DNA of 64,000 bases from Verrucomicrobiia bacterium (GTDB lineage: Bacteria > Verrucomicrobiota > Verrucomicrobiia > Verrucomicrobiales > Akkermansiaceae): assembly GCA_030431475.1 (NCBI GenBank), contig JAUIJD010000009.1:41253-105252 (forward strand). Reading direction: 5' to 3'. The position numbers and the translations under genes are program-made. Below the pieces are notes generated by a model that did no database searches, was not told the origin of the DNA, and saw only the letters and a program-made list of their open reading frames with translations. Shown piece after piece: positions 1 to 8,837 of this stretch (position 1 is the stretch's first letter; each line of letters starts with the position of its first letter).

Positions 1-753
1 CAGCCCACCGCCCCAGAAAAGGAGGGAGGTCCGGTCGGTGAAAAGTGAAACGGTGGCGGCGGGAGCGACGAGCAGGCCGACCGAAAGGACGCAGCCGACG
101 GCCTGCAGCGAGGCGACCAGCGACAGGGCGAGCAGGGCGAAGATGATGTACTGCATGGAGCGGACCGGGACTCCTTGGGCGGCGGCGACGTTGGGCTCGA
201 AGAGGGTGAGCAGCATTGGGCGCATCAGCAGGTTCACGCTGAGCAGGGTGAGGGAGCCGATGCCGAACATGGTCCAGAGATCGGCATTTCCGACCGCGAG
301 GATGTCGCCGAAGAGCCAGTGCTCGAGTTCCTGCCGGGTCTCGAGGTGGGGCAGGATGGCGACGCCGGCGGCGAAGGCCGTGGTATAGATGACGGCCAGC
401 GCCGTGCCCTGGGCGATTCGTTTGCCACGGGACACCGCGACCGAGCCAAGCCCGACGAGCAGGGCGGCGAAGAGCGCTCCCAGGAACGCACTGAGCTGGG
501 TGAGGGCACCGGCGACGAGGATGCCCAGCGTGATGCCCGGGAGCATGGTGTGGGAGAGGGCGCTCACCGAGAGGGCGTGCCGACGCAGCACGACGAAGCC
601 GCTGAAGAAGCCGTTGCTGAAGCCGATCAGCACCGCCGCGACGAGCGCGCGCTGGAAGAAGGGACTATGGAGCAGGTCTTCGATGGCGGATCGGGGATTT
701 CGGATTTCGGAACGGTCGGAAAAGCGATCACTCGATGGCGGCCGGGACGGCAA
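1..753 (-). CDS. Metal ABC transporter permease (ZnuB/MntB type), partial
   Basis: Membrane permease of a zinc/manganese/iron ABC importer (ABC-3 family). The frame is open to base 1, so the C-terminus lies outside the window. The visible part reads as alternating hydrophobic helices, with the family-typical stretch FSGFVVLRRHALSVSALSHT near the N-terminus and VLSVGLLVAPAATVSL near the window edge. The only canonical start found in frame near the 5' end is TTG at 753, inside the end of the ATPase gene. It overlaps that gene by 26 bases, which implies translational coupling. A start further in is possible, because the first 20 or so residues look low in information. The gene follows the ATPase in one minus-strand operon. 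The family is clear; the metal is not known. Confidence 0.85.
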   Translation of the reverse strand, partial: MPSRPPSSDRFSDRSEIRNPRSAIEDLLHSPFFQRALVAAVLIGFSNGFFSGFVVLRRHALSVSALSHTMLPGITLGILVAGALTQLSAFLGALFAALLVGLGSVAVSRGKRIAQGTALAVIYTTAFAAGVAILPHLETRQELEHWLFGDILAVGNADLWTMFGIGSLTLLSVNLLMRPMLLTLFEPNVAAAQGVPVRSMQYIIFALLALSLVASLQAVGCVLSVGLLVAPAATVSLFTDRTSLLFWGGGL

Positions 754-1489
754 AGGTGCGGTCGAGCAGCTCGGGCGTGAGGACTTCGGCGACGGGGCCG
801 AAGGCGACCTGCCGGGTCGAGAGCAGCAGCGCCTCGTCGAAGAGTTCGGGAGCGCTCCGCAGGTCGTGGTGCGAGGCGATGATGAGCCGGCCCTCGCGGG
901 CGAGCCGGTCGAGCAGCTCGCCGAGTTGCGAGGAGGCGCGTCGGTCGAGCCCGGTGAAGGGCTCGTCGAGCAGCAGCACATGGGCTTCCTGGGCGATGGC
1001 CCGAGCGAGGAAGGCGCGCTGCTGCTGTCCGCCGGAAAGTTCGCGGATCTGCCGTTCGCGCAGGTCGACGAGTTCCAGCGCCTCGAGGGCGCGATCGACG
1101 GCGTCCTCGTCGCTGCTGGAGAACCGTCCCCACCAGCCGGCTTGGGGATAGCGGCCCATCTCGACGAGGCCCCGGACGGTGATGGGAAACGACCAGTCGA
1201 CTTCCTCGCGCTGGGGGAGGTAGGCGAACTCCCGAGACCACTTTTTGACCGCCGTGCCGCGCCAGCGGATGGTCCCGGCGGCCCGCGGGACGAGTCCGGC
1301 GATGGCCTTGATGAGGGTGCTCTTGCCGGCGCCGTTGGCACCGATGAGGGCGACGCGGTTGCCGCAGGAAGTGGCGAAGCGGATCCCGTCGAGGGCGACG
1401 TGCCGGCGGTAGGTGACGCGGAGGTTCTCGACCACCAGTTCGTGATGGTGGTCGTGGTGCTCGCAGCAGTCGTGGTGGACCTCGCTCAC
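728..1489 (-). CDS. Metal ABC transporter ATP-binding protein (ZnuC/MntB type) with His/Cys-rich N-terminus
   Basis: Cytoplasmic ATPase subunit of the adjacent metal importer, 253 aa. Walker A GANGAGKST, signature LSGGQQQR and Walker B VLLLDEPFTGLD are all present. I chose the GTG at 1489 because it overlaps the stop of the upstream gene in a GTGA arrangement and gives a normal ZnuC-sized protein. An in-frame extension upstream to 1960 is only the shadow of the upstream gene. The first 16 or so residues, MSEVHHDCCEHHDHHH, are unusually rich in His and Cys and could bind metal. No substrate-binding protein gene is visible next to it. Zinc, manganese or iron are all possible substrates. Confidence 0.92.
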   Translation of the reverse strand: MSEVHHDCCEHHDHHHELVVENLRVTYRRHVALDGIRFATSCGNRVALIGANGAGKSTLIKAIAGLVPRAAGTIRWRGTAVKKWSREFAYLPQREEVDWSFPITVRGLVEMGRYPQAGWWGRFSSSDEDAVDRALEALELVDLRERQIRELSGGQQQRAFLARAIAQEAHVLLLDEPFTGLDRRASSQLGELLDRLAREGRLIIASHHDLRSAPELFDEALLLSTRQVAFGPVAEVLTPELLDRTFAVPAAIE

Positions 1490-1920
1490 GGATGCAGGTG
1501 GAGTTCCCAGACGTCGTCGATCTCGCCGAAGCCGTCGAAGATCCGGGTCTGGGTCGGTTGGCCGGAGGGCTCGAGGGTGAGCTTGGCGAAACGGGGAGCC
1601 GTGGGCTCGCCCGCGCCCCACCGCACCCTGAGGAACACGGTCGGATGATCGCCCGGAAGAGGGAGGGAGCCGACGGCGGTCGTGCCGTCGGGTCGCAGCG
1701 TGACCGTCTCGTCCCCGGCCTCGAGGATCACCTCGGAAGGGAGGGATGAGAAGGTGAGGAAAAAGGGGGTGTCCGTGGTTTCCGAGGGCCCGGCGATGGC
1801 GGCGGCCACCGGAGGGGCCGGCGGTCGTGCCGGATCGCGGGCCACCGAGTGGAGTCCGAGACCGGTCGCGACGAGCGCGATCAGGACACAGAGGGTTCGG
1901 AGCAGGGGCGATCCACGCAT
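1486..1920 (-). CDS. Small exported protein preceding metal ABC transporter
   Basis: Unrecognised 144-aa protein. Residues 6-24 form a hydrophobic segment after MRGS, consistent with a signal peptide or a single N-terminal anchor; the rest is soluble and Pro/Thr-rich. A repeating beta-like pattern (FLTFSSLPSEVILEAGDETV, VFLRVRWGAGEP) suggests a small beta-sandwich outside the cytoplasm. It is the first gene of the metal-importer operon and its stop overlaps the start of the ATPase gene by four bases, so a role linked to metal handling is an inference from context. It has no His cluster and is too short to be a ZnuA-type binding protein. Confidence 0.75.
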   Translation of the reverse strand: MRGSPLLRTLCVLIALVATGLGLHSVARDPARPPAPPVAAAIAGPSETTDTPFFLTFSSLPSEVILEAGDETVTLRPDGTTAVGSLPLPGDHPTVFLRVRWGAGEPTAPRFAKLTLEPSGQPTQTRIFDGFGEIDDVWELHLHP

Positions 1921-1997
1921 GGAGGGAGAGGAGCGGCTCGGATGCTCCCTGCGCAGTCAAAGACCGAAGCGATGCAAATGCAAGGGATTTGCATGAG

Positions 1998-2072
1998 TGG
2001 CGGACCCGGCAGGAATCGAACCTGCATCTGCGGCTTCGGAGGCCGCCATTCTATCCGTTGAAATACGGGTCC
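1998..2072 (-). tRNA. tRNA-Arg (anticodon CCG)
   Basis: Reading the minus strand, the acceptor GGACCCG (2072-2066) pairs with CGGGTCC (2008-2002). The D-arm, a GCGGC/GCCGC anticodon stem with loop CTCCGAA and a T-arm GTTCGATTC follow. The CCA end is encoded at 2000-1998. The loop gives anticodon CCG, which reads CGG Arg. It lies between the metal operon and the inverted repeat at 2129-2339. Confidence 0.95.
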
Positions 2073-2128
2073 CTTGGCGCGGGGGCGGATTGGTAAGCCA
2101 AAGGGTGGAGGCTGAAAAGCTGAAAAGC

Positions 2129-2339
2129 GGAATTCCGAGGGCATCTCCATTTGGAAAAATGAACCGCGAATGGACGCCAATTCACGCGAATGGATTCCGA
2201 TCTCCCGAGGGTGCCCTGCGATTTCACGGATTCCCGGACGCAATCCGTCATTCGCCGAAGGTTTTCCATCGAGGATTCGCGTCCATTTGCGTCCATTCGC
2301 GGTTTCCAATCTGAAATGGAGATGCCCTGGCGGAATTCC
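2129..2339. repeat. Long imperfect inverted repeat between pyrG and tRNA-Arg
   Basis: The left arm (about 2129-2195) and right arm (about 2275-2339) are near-reverse complements over about 65 bases. Both contain GGAATTCC, GGGCATCTCCATTT and AACCGCGAATGGACGC, with only short indels between them. About 80 bases lie between the arms. No convincing coding frame runs through it. The structure fits a MITE-like or dispersed palindromic element, and it could also act as a transcription barrier downstream of pyrG. Origin and mobility are inference. Confidence 0.75.
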
Positions 2340-2360
2340 TGAGAAGCCCGGGGCGGTCCG

Positions 2361-3992
2361 CTATTTCCGGGCTTCCGACTGGCTCGTGGCGCGCTCAAGA
2401 GCGCCGGCGATGAAGCCGGAGAAGAGCGGATGGGCCTTGTTCGGCTTGCTCTGGAACTCGGGATGGAATTGCGCGGCGAGGTAGAACGGGTGCTCCGGGA
2501 GCTCGACGATCTCGACCAGGCCTTCCGCCGCCGATACCGAGGAAATGACCAATCCAGCCTCCTGCAGGCGATCCTGGAAGTCGGAATTGAACTCGTAGCG
2601 GTGACGGTGGCGCTCGTGAATCCGGTCGACCCCGCCGTAGAGATCCGAGGCCCGGGTGCCGGCGAAGAGGATGCTTTCGCAGGAACCGAGACGCATGGTG
2701 GCCCCCATGTCCTTCACGCCCTTCTGTTCTTCCTGCAGGCAGATCACCGGATACTTGGTATCCTTCTCAAATTCGGTCGAGTTGGCGTCGCGCAGCTTGC
2801 AGACGTTCCGGGCGAACTCGATCGTGGCCACCTGCATGCCGAGGCAGATGCCGAAGTAGGGAATGCCTTCCTCGCGGGCGTATCGCGCCGCGAGCACCTT
2901 GCCTTCGATGCCCCGGTCACCGAAGCCGCCGGGGACGAGGATGCCGTCGACGTCGCCGATCACCGATTTCGCGCCGTGTTTCTCGATCGCTTCGGCTTCA
3001 ACCCGGACGATCCCGACCTTCACGTCGTGCTTGGCGCCGGCGTGGATGAGGGACTCGTAGATCGACTTGTAGGCGTCCTGCAGCTCGATGTACTTGCCCA
3101 CCACCGCGATGGTCACGCGGTTCTTCGGGTGAATCACCTTGTCGACGAAGCCCTCCCAGTCCTCGAGGTCGGGCGAGGGGGTGTGGCCGAGCCCGATCTT
3201 GTCGACCACGAGGCGGTCGATCTTGTCGCGCCGGAGGTCGAGCGGGCACTCGTAGATGGTGTGGGCCACGTCGCGGAAGGCGACGACGTTCTTCTTCTCG
3301 ACGTTGCAGAACATCGCGATCTTGCGGCGGTTGTCCTCGTCGAGGTCGGCTTCGGTGCGGCAGATGATGATGTCGGGCTGGATGCCGATCTCCCGCAGCT
3401 TGGCGACCGACTGCTGGGTCGGCTTGGTCTTCACCTCACCCGCGGCCTTGATGAAGGGCAGCAGGGTGACATGGATGAAGCAGACGTTCTCCTTGCCGAC
3501 CTCGAGCGCGAACTGGCGCAGGGCCTCGAGGAAAAGAAGGCCCTCCATGTCGCCGACCGTGCCGCCGATCTCGGTGATCAGGACATCGACGTCGGCATTG
3601 TCATTGGTGACCTGATGGAGGCGCGACTTGATCTCGTCGGTGACGTGCGGAATGAACTGGACGGTCTTGCCGAGATACTCGCCCTTGCGCTCCTTCCGGA
3701 TGACCGCGTCGAAGACCTGGCCGGAGGTCAGGTTGTTCATCTGCGAGAGCACCCCCGAGGTGAATCGCTCGTAGTGGCCGAGGTCGAGGTCGGTCTCGGC
3801 ACCATCGTCGAGCACGTAGACCTCGCCGTGCTGGAAGGGCGACATGGTGCCGGGGTCGACGTTGAGGTAGGGGTCGAACTTTTGCATCAGCACCTTCAGC
3901 CCGCGGTGCTCGAGGAGGGTGCCGATGGAGGCGGCGGCGAGGCCTTTCCCAAGGGAGGAAACGACGCCGCCGGTGACGAAGATGTATTTCAT
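2361..3992 (-). CDS. pyrG: CTP synthase
   Basis: Converts UTP to CTP using ATP and glutamine; cytoplasmic, 543 aa, full length for the family. The N-terminal synthase domain begins [18 protein letters not shown] (P-loop) and carries [11 protein letters not shown] near 140-150. The C-terminal class-I glutamine amidotransferase domain has the nucleophile Cys383 in GICLGM and the His510/Glu512 pair in FHPEF. It lies downstream of kdsB on the same strand, which makes metabolic sense because KdsB consumes CTP. The region just upstream of the ATG is a heptamer tandem repeat and has no normal ribosome-binding site. Confidence 0.98.
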   Translation of the reverse strand: MKYIFVTGGVVSSLGKGLAAASIGTLLEHRGLKVLMQKFDPYLNVDPGTMSPFQHGEVYVLDDGAETDLDLGHYERFTSGVLSQMNNLTSGQVFDAVIRKERKGEYLGKTVQFIPHVTDEIKSRLHQVTNDNADVDVLITEIGGTVGDMEGLLFLEALRQFALEVGKENVCFIHVTLLPFIKAAGEVKTKPTQQSVAKLREIGIQPDIIICRTEADLDEDNRRKIAMFCNVEKKNVVAFRDVAHTIYECPLDLRRDKIDRLVVDKIGLGHTPSPDLEDWEGFVDKVIHPKNRVTIAVVGKYIELQDAYKSIYESLIHAGAKHDVKVGIVRVEAEAIEKHGAKSVIGDVDGILVPGGFGDRGIEGKVLAARYAREEGIPYFGICLGMQVATIEFARNVCKLRDANSTEFEKDTKYPVICLQEEQKGVKDMGATMRLGSCESILFAGTRASDLYGGVDRIHERHRHRYEFNSDFQDRLQEAGLVISSVSAAEGLVEIVELPEHPFYLAAQFHPEFQSKPNKAHPLFSGFIAGALERATSQSEARK

Positions 3993-3997
3993 GGTGA

Positions 3998-4060
<63 letters not shown>

Positions 4061-4066
4061 GGAGTG

Positions 4067-4816
4067 CTACGAGAGGAGTCGTTCGACCTCGCGGGCCTGG
4101 TCGGGGGTATCGACGCCGGGGGAGGTGTCGTCGGTGGTCATCACCCGGATCGAGGCGCCGTTTTCGAGGGCGCGGAGCTGCTCGAGGGACTCGGCACGCT
4201 CGAGGGGGGTCGGGTGCCAGCTTCGCCAGTTCTCAAGGAAGCGGCGGCGGTAGGCGTAGAGGCCCTTGTGGCGGAGGACCGTCAGGCCTTCGACGGGATT
4301 GCGGAAATAGGGGAGGGGGGAACGGGAGAAATAGAGCGCGCGTCCGTCGAGCGCGGTGACGACCTTGACGACGTTGGGGTCGGCCACGGCCGGATCATCG
4401 GGATCGATCGGGTTGGCGGCCGTCGCCATGTCGAGCGTGGGGTCTCCGGCCATGGCCGCGGCAAGTTCGTCGATCAACGAGGGGTCGATGAGCGGTTCGT
4501 CGCCCTGGATGTTGATCACCACCTCGGCGGCGGGCAGTCCCTCGATCGCCTCGGCGAGCCGGTCGGTCCCGGTGGGATGGTCCGGCGAGGTCATGATCGC
4601 CCGGGCGCCGAAGCCTTCGGCGGCTTCAAGAATACGAGGGTCGTCGGTGGCGATGACGAGGTCGTCGAGTTTCGAACACCCGCGACAACGATCCCAGACG
4701 TGCTGGATCAGCGGCTTGCCCGCGATCGGATGAAGGGGCTTTCCGGGGAAGCGGGAGGACCCCCAACGTGCTGGGAGGATACCGGTGATGTGGATGCCGC
4801 TCGACTCGGAACTCAC
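4067..4816 (-). CDS. kdsB: 3-deoxy-manno-octulosonate cytidylyltransferase
   Basis: Activates Kdo with CTP to CMP-Kdo for the lipopolysaccharide inner core; cytoplasmic, 249 aa, normal size. The nucleotide-binding N-terminus reads [17 protein letters not shown], followed by [10 protein letters not shown] and the [11 protein letters not shown] metal/CTP-binding stretch, then DPNVVKVV and YFSRSPLPY. The ATG at 4816 gives the usual short lead-in. It is the upstream partner of pyrG, which makes its CTP. The gene implies a Gram-negative envelope with Kdo-containing LPS. Confidence 0.97.
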   Translation of the reverse strand: MSSESSGIHITGILPARWGSSRFPGKPLHPIAGKPLIQHVWDRCRGCSKLDDLVIATDDPRILEAAEGFGARAIMTSPDHPTGTDRLAEAIEGLPAAEVVINIQGDEPLIDPSLIDELAAAMAGDPTLDMATAANPIDPDDPAVADPNVVKVVTALDGRALYFSRSPLPYFRNPVEGLTVLRHKGLYAYRRRFLENWRSWHPTPLERAESLEQLRALENGASIRVMTTDDTSPGVDTPDQAREVERLLS

Positions 4817-4885
4817 GGGAATTGCGCTGGGCGGACCCTAAGGGGCACGCGATGGAAGGCGCAAGCGCCCGGTGACGAATCCGAC

Positions 4886-5125
4886 CTATTTCGTCCCGGA
4901 ATCCGTCGAATCGAGGTAGTCGAGGGCCTTCTGGTAGGAACATCCGGACAGAAAGTGCTCAAGCCGGGGAGGGAGTGAGCCGCGGTGCCGGTCGTGCCAG
5001 GCCACGAGGTCCTCGGAGACCTGACGCAGGAGGTCGAGGTGGGTCTCGGGATCCCGGTCGCGCAGGTCGTGATCGCCGATGACGTCCAATCGGCGGCGGA
5101 GGAGGGCGGCAAGGTCGGGGTGCAT
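4886..5125 (-). CDS. Small hypothetical protein, 79 aa
   Basis: Short, charged soluble protein beginning MHPDLAALLRRRLDVIGDHD. It is predicted mostly helical, with RDPETHLDLLRQVSEDLVAWHD in the middle and a C-terminal SYQKALDYLDS. No signal peptide or membrane segment. It sits 69 bases upstream of kdsB on the same strand and may be the first gene of the kdsB-pyrG unit. The family looks like one seen in Verrucomicrobia but I cannot name it. Confidence 0.65.
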   Translation of the reverse strand: MHPDLAALLRRRLDVIGDHDLRDRDPETHLDLLRQVSEDLVAWHDRHRGSLPPRLEHFLSGCSYQKALDYLDSTDSGTK

Positions 5126-5249
5126 GGGAGGAGGCTGCGTTTCCCCTGCGGAATGACCAATTCCGAATTACGCCCCCCTGGACCCTCCACCCCTGCCCAC
5201 GACCAATTCGGGCGTGGACGGGCGCGGGATCGATTCCCTAGCGTGCGCC

Positions 5250-6833
5250 ATGCTGATCGGGGCGATTGAGACGCACTTCACGGGCTGGGACTGGGCGGTG
5301 GTGGCCGCGTACATGCTCGCCACCACCTGGATCGGGCACCTGATGAGCGGCAAGGCCGCGACGGTGAAGGATTTCTTCCTCGGTGGGCGCTCGATGCCGT
5401 GGTGGGCGGTGTCGGGTTCAATGATCGCGACCGAGATCAGCGCCCTGACCTTCATCGCGGTGCCGAGCGGCGTGTATGCCGCCAATGGTGACTGGACCTA
5501 CCTGCAGTGGGGGATCGGCTCCATCATCGCCCGGGTGATCATCGGCTACTGGCTGGTTCCCCTCTACTACCGGCGGGAGATCTACAGCCCGTATGATTTC
5601 ATGGGCGATCGGCTCGGGGAGCCGGTGCGGCGCCTGGTCACGGGTCTGTTCTCGCTGGGAGCAATCCTCGGCCAGAGCGTGCGGGTGCTGGTGACCGCGG
5701 TGATTCTCAATGCGGTGACCGGCTGGAGCATGGCCTGGTGCATCGTCGCGATCGGGGTCTTCGCCCTGATCTGGACCCTGATGGGAGGCATGCGAACGGT
5801 CATCTGGACCGATGTGATCCAGTTCGCCGTGTTCATCGTCGGCGGCCTGACCGCGCTGGGTTGGCTGGTGGGGCACCTCGGATGGGAACAGATCGTCGAG
5901 ATCAACCGTCAGTATGCCGCGCCGGACGGAGAGACGGTCGACAAGATGAGGATCTTCGACTTCACGCTGCCGTGGCAGGATTCGATGCTCAACTACACCT
6001 TCTGGGTCGGGGTGATCGCGATGCCTTTCCAGAATCTCGCGGCCTTCGGCACCGACCAGCTCAATGCGCAGCGGATGTTCTGCTGCGGCACGCCGAAGGA
6101 GGCGCGCCGGGCGATGCTGTGGAGCAGCGTGGCGATCGTGACCACGTTGCTGATGCTCGCCGTCGGTTCGGGCCTTTTCGCCTGGTATCAGTTGAAGGGG
6201 GCCACGCCGGACGAGGCCGCCAAGTTCGCGGAGGATCCAAACACCGTGTTCCCCGTGTGGATCGTCACGGTCCTGCCGCCGGGGCTCACCGGTTTGATCC
6301 TGGCGGGAGCTTTCGCCGCGGCGATCTCAAGTCTCGACTCGGTGCTGGCGGCGTTGTCCCAGACGACGCTGTCGGCGGTGCTCGGGCGCGACAAGGTCGA
6401 GTCCATCGAAGGAAGCGCACGGATGGTGCGGCTGTCGCGGATGATGGTGTGCGTCTGGGCCGTGTTGCTGACGGCCTTCGCCGTGTGGCTGGCGAAGCAG
6501 CACCAGGAGGCGGAGAACAAGAACCTGATCGACCTCGCCTTCGGCATGGTGGCCTACACCTACGGCCCGCTCCTCGGGATCCTCCTGGCGGCGATCCTTC
6601 CCGGGCGCCGGAGCTTCGAGGGGATCCTTGTCGGGGTCGGAATCTCCATCCTGATGGTGGCGTGGGTCCGACCCGAGTTGCCGAGGGTGCTGGAGGCGCT
6701 GAATGTTCAGACCGGGTGGCTGGTCGAGAGTCGTCCGGCACTCGCGTTTCCGTGGTTCTATCCGATCAATGCCGCGATCACACTCGGCGCGGCGTATCTC
6801 CCGATCGGGCGTTGCCGGCGGATCCGCCCGTGA
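5250..6833 (+). CDS. Sodium:solute symporter family protein
   Basis: Inner-membrane Na+-coupled transporter of the SSS family, about 527 aa with 13-14 hydrophobic helices. Family landmarks are VKDFFLGGRSMPWWAVSGSM and EISALTFIAVPSGVYA near the N-terminus, YSPYDFMGDRLG before the third helix pair, and AFAAAISSLDSVLAALSQT (SSS core helix 8 region) near 370. The frame could begin at ATG 5214, but ATG 5250 (MLIGAIETHFTGWDW) puts the first helix where the family has it. The substrate (sugar, amino acid or carboxylate) cannot be read from sequence. It stands alone between divergent kdsB-side genes and dnaA. Confidence 0.93.
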   Translation: MLIGAIETHFTGWDWAVVAAYMLATTWIGHLMSGKAATVKDFFLGGRSMPWWAVSGSMIATEISALTFIAVPSGVYAANGDWTYLQWGIGSIIARVIIGYWLVPLYYRREIYSPYDFMGDRLGEPVRRLVTGLFSLGAILGQSVRVLVTAVILNAVTGWSMAWCIVAIGVFALIWTLMGGMRTVIWTDVIQFAVFIVGGLTALGWLVGHLGWEQIVEINRQYAAPDGETVDKMRIFDFTLPWQDSMLNYTFWVGVIAMPFQNLAAFGTDQLNAQRMFCCGTPKEARRAMLWSSVAIVTTLLMLAVGSGLFAWYQLKGATPDEAAKFAEDPNTVFPVWIVTVLPPGLTGLILAGAFAAAISSLDSVLAALSQTTLSAVLGRDKVESIEGSARMVRLSRMMVCVWAVLLTAFAVWLAKQHQEAENKNLIDLAFGMVAYTYGPLLGILLAAILPGRRSFEGILVGVGISILMVAWVRPELPRVLEALNVQTGWLVESRPALAFPWFYPINAAITLGAAYLPIGRCRRIRP

Positions 6834-7267
6834 GGCCGGATCCGGGTCGCGAGTGACGATCGCCAAACCGTCCGTGGAGACGAGTGCCGGCGAGAGTTGC
6901 CGGGACGGAGGGTCGAGCAGCGGTGGGCCACGAGCCGCGGTGGCCATGTGACGAATTTGAAACGGTTGCGGAGGTCGTAAAAAACCGAATAACCCTTAGA
7001 AGGTCAAGGGGCTGAAGCCACGCTGGTGTCGAGGCGTCACGCGATTTGCTTCGGGAGGTTTAACCAATTTTCCGGTCAAGATTTTAAAAATCACAGTCCG
7101 TGGAACCCTTGAGGTTTCATTGCGGAACGGTGGAACTGTTAGAGGCCGTGTGAAAGGCAGTTTCCAAGGGGCGCCGGTCCCTTCCACAATCCCTGAGCGC
7201 GCTACCGGCAGGCGGCCGGGGAGTCAGGCGCAATGGAGAAACCCCTACACGATTAGAGCGGCAGAAA
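6834..7267. other. 434-base region upstream of dnaA, AT-rich in its centre
   Basis: No coding frame is convincing here. The first 110 bases are ordinary GC-rich DNA. Bases about 6950-7150 are visibly richer in A/T (runs such as GTAAAAAACC, TTTTAAAAATC) than anything nearby, as expected for a dnaA promoter region. No TTATCCACA box was found. Three TTCCAC hexamers occur (two as GTGGAA, near 7100 and 7130; one near 7181), which is too weak to call an origin. Confidence 0.5.
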
Positions 7268-8707
7268 ATGGAACGGGCGGAGGCGTTGGCAAGGTCGGGC
7301 AGCAATGGCGATCACGAGCAGGCGGAGGGACGATGGGAGGAGGTGTGCGAACGCCTCAGGGACCTGGTGAGTGACGATGCGTATGACCGGTGGTTCCGGG
7401 CATCTCGATTGGCGGCGGTCGATGAGCGCCAGGTCGAGATCGCGGTGCCCAACGAGATCCACCAGGTGTGGATCGAAACGAATTATTTGAACGAGCTGAC
7501 CGCGGCCGTCCGGGATGTGTTTCCCGAGGTCGCGGAAGTCCGGGTCGATGTGCACGACGGAGTGGAGCCGGCCGAGCCGCGCTCGCCGGAAGCCGGTGCG
7601 GATTCCAAGGTCGAGGACGACAACTGGTTCGAGGCGACCGACGGTGCCACGCCGGAGGACGAGGAACTCGATCGCCGTCTCAAGAGGGTGGGTCTGAATC
7701 CTTCGTTTGCCTTCGGGTCCTTCGTGGTGGGAGCCAACAGCCAGTTCGCCCATGCCGCCTGTGAAGCCGTCGCGCTGGGCAAGGGGGGAGGCTACAATCC
7801 GCTTTTCATCCACGGGGGGCCGGGTCTCGGCAAAACCCACCTGATGCAGGCCATCGGTCAGGAGTGGATGCGCCGCAATCCGAAGGCGAAGGTGGTCTAC
7901 CTGACCTGCGAGCGGTTCATCAACGAGTTCATCGATGTGGTCCGCAGCGGCGGGTTGGAGCGGTTCCGCCGACGCTACCGGACGGCCGATCTGATGCTGA
8001 TCGACGACATCCAGTTCCTCAGCGGGAAGGAAAGATCCCAGGAAGAGTTCTTCCACACCTTCAACACTTTGCTCGACGGACGCGGACAGGTGGTCCTGAC
8101 CAGTGATCGCCCGGCCTCGGAGATCCAGAACCTCGAGCCCCGTCTGGTGTCGCGCTTCGAGTGCGGGTTGACCGTCGAACTCCAGCCACCCGGATTCGAG
8201 ACCCGTCTGGCCATTCTCCAACACAAGGTGCGCGAGTGGAAGCTGCGCCTGGACGAGGGCATCGTGCGGATGCTCGCCGAGCGGATCCGCACCAATGTGC
8301 GGCGCCTCGAGGGGGGATTGATGCGGGTGGGGACCTTCGCCTCGCTGGCCGGCGAACGGGTCACTCCCGAAAAGGTGGAGCATCTGCTGCGCGACTTGTT
8401 CCGGGAAGAGAACGGCAAGCAGGTGACCATCGACGCCATTCAGCGACTCGTTGCCGAGCGCTACGACATGCGTCTCGCCGACATGGCGAGCCGGCGGAGG
8501 CCGGCGAGCATCGCGGGGCCCCGCCAGATCGCGATGTATCTCAGCCGCCGCCTGACCAAGTCATCGCTGATGGAGATCGGCGAAGCCTTCGGCGGCCGCG
8601 ACCACGGCACCGTGATCCATGCGGTCCGGAAGGTCACGGCACGGATCGAGACCGACGCCGAGATCCGCAGTCAGGTGGGGCAGATCGAGTCCGAGCTGCG
8701 CCGCTGA
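7268..8707 (+). CDS. dnaA: Chromosomal replication initiator protein DnaA
   Basis: AAA+ initiator that binds DnaA boxes and opens the origin; 479 aa, normal size. Domain I is at about 20-95, with an acidic linker (domain II) at about 96-135. The AAA+ domain has Walker A GGPGLGKTH (183-191) and Walker B LMLIDD (242-247), and sensor motifs follow. C-terminal domain IV carries the DNA-binding signature FGGRDHGTVIHA, with Gly where many homologues have Thr (DHTTV). The ATG at 7268 follows an A-rich stretch. Its neighbours (symporter, pgi) are not the classic dnaA-dnaN-recF order; recF is about 42 kb away. Confidence 0.97.
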   Translation: MERAEALARSGSNGDHEQAEGRWEEVCERLRDLVSDDAYDRWFRASRLAAVDERQVEIAVPNEIHQVWIETNYLNELTAAVRDVFPEVAEVRVDVHDGVEPAEPRSPEAGADSKVEDDNWFEATDGATPEDEELDRRLKRVGLNPSFAFGSFVVGANSQFAHAACEAVALGKGGGYNPLFIHGGPGLGKTHLMQAIGQEWMRRNPKAKVVYLTCERFINEFIDVVRSGGLERFRRRYRTADLMLIDDIQFLSGKERSQEEFFHTFNTLLDGRGQVVLTSDRPASEIQNLEPRLVSRFECGLTVELQPPGFETRLAILQHKVREWKLRLDEGIVRMLAERIRTNVRRLEGGLMRVGTFASLAGERVTPEKVEHLLRDLFREENGKQVTIDAIQRLVAERYDMRLADMASRRRPASIAGPRQIAMYLSRRLTKSSLMEIGEAFGGRDHGTVIHAVRKVTARIETDAEIRSQVGQIESELRR

Positions 8708-8733
8708 ACCGGTTGGCGCCGGAGAAACGCGAA

Positions 8734-8759
8734 AGGGCGGATCGTTTCCGATCCGCCCT
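8734..8759. terminator. Hairpin terminator between convergent dnaA and pgi
   Basis: An 11-bp perfect stem (AGGGCGGATCG / CGATCCGCCCT) with a TTTC loop lies 27 bases after the dnaA stop. Only a short T-containing tail (CTCTTGCGTT) follows on the plus strand. The position suits a bidirectional terminator for dnaA and pgi. Confidence 0.7.
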
Positions 8760-8837
8760 CTTGCGTTGGAGATTGTCCTGATACCGGCGAGGGTCGTTCC
8801 CGCGGCGGGTCTCACCGGGTGAGGCCCAGCCTCCGGA

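Noticed and set aside
389..1648. Open frame of 419 codons on the plus strand
   Set aside because: Antisense to the metal ABC genes, whose Walker and signature motifs make the minus strand the coding one.
6834..7267. Replication origin
   Set aside because: No TTATCCACA boxes or clear AT-repeat unwinding element could be identified; only the dnaA promoter region is supported.
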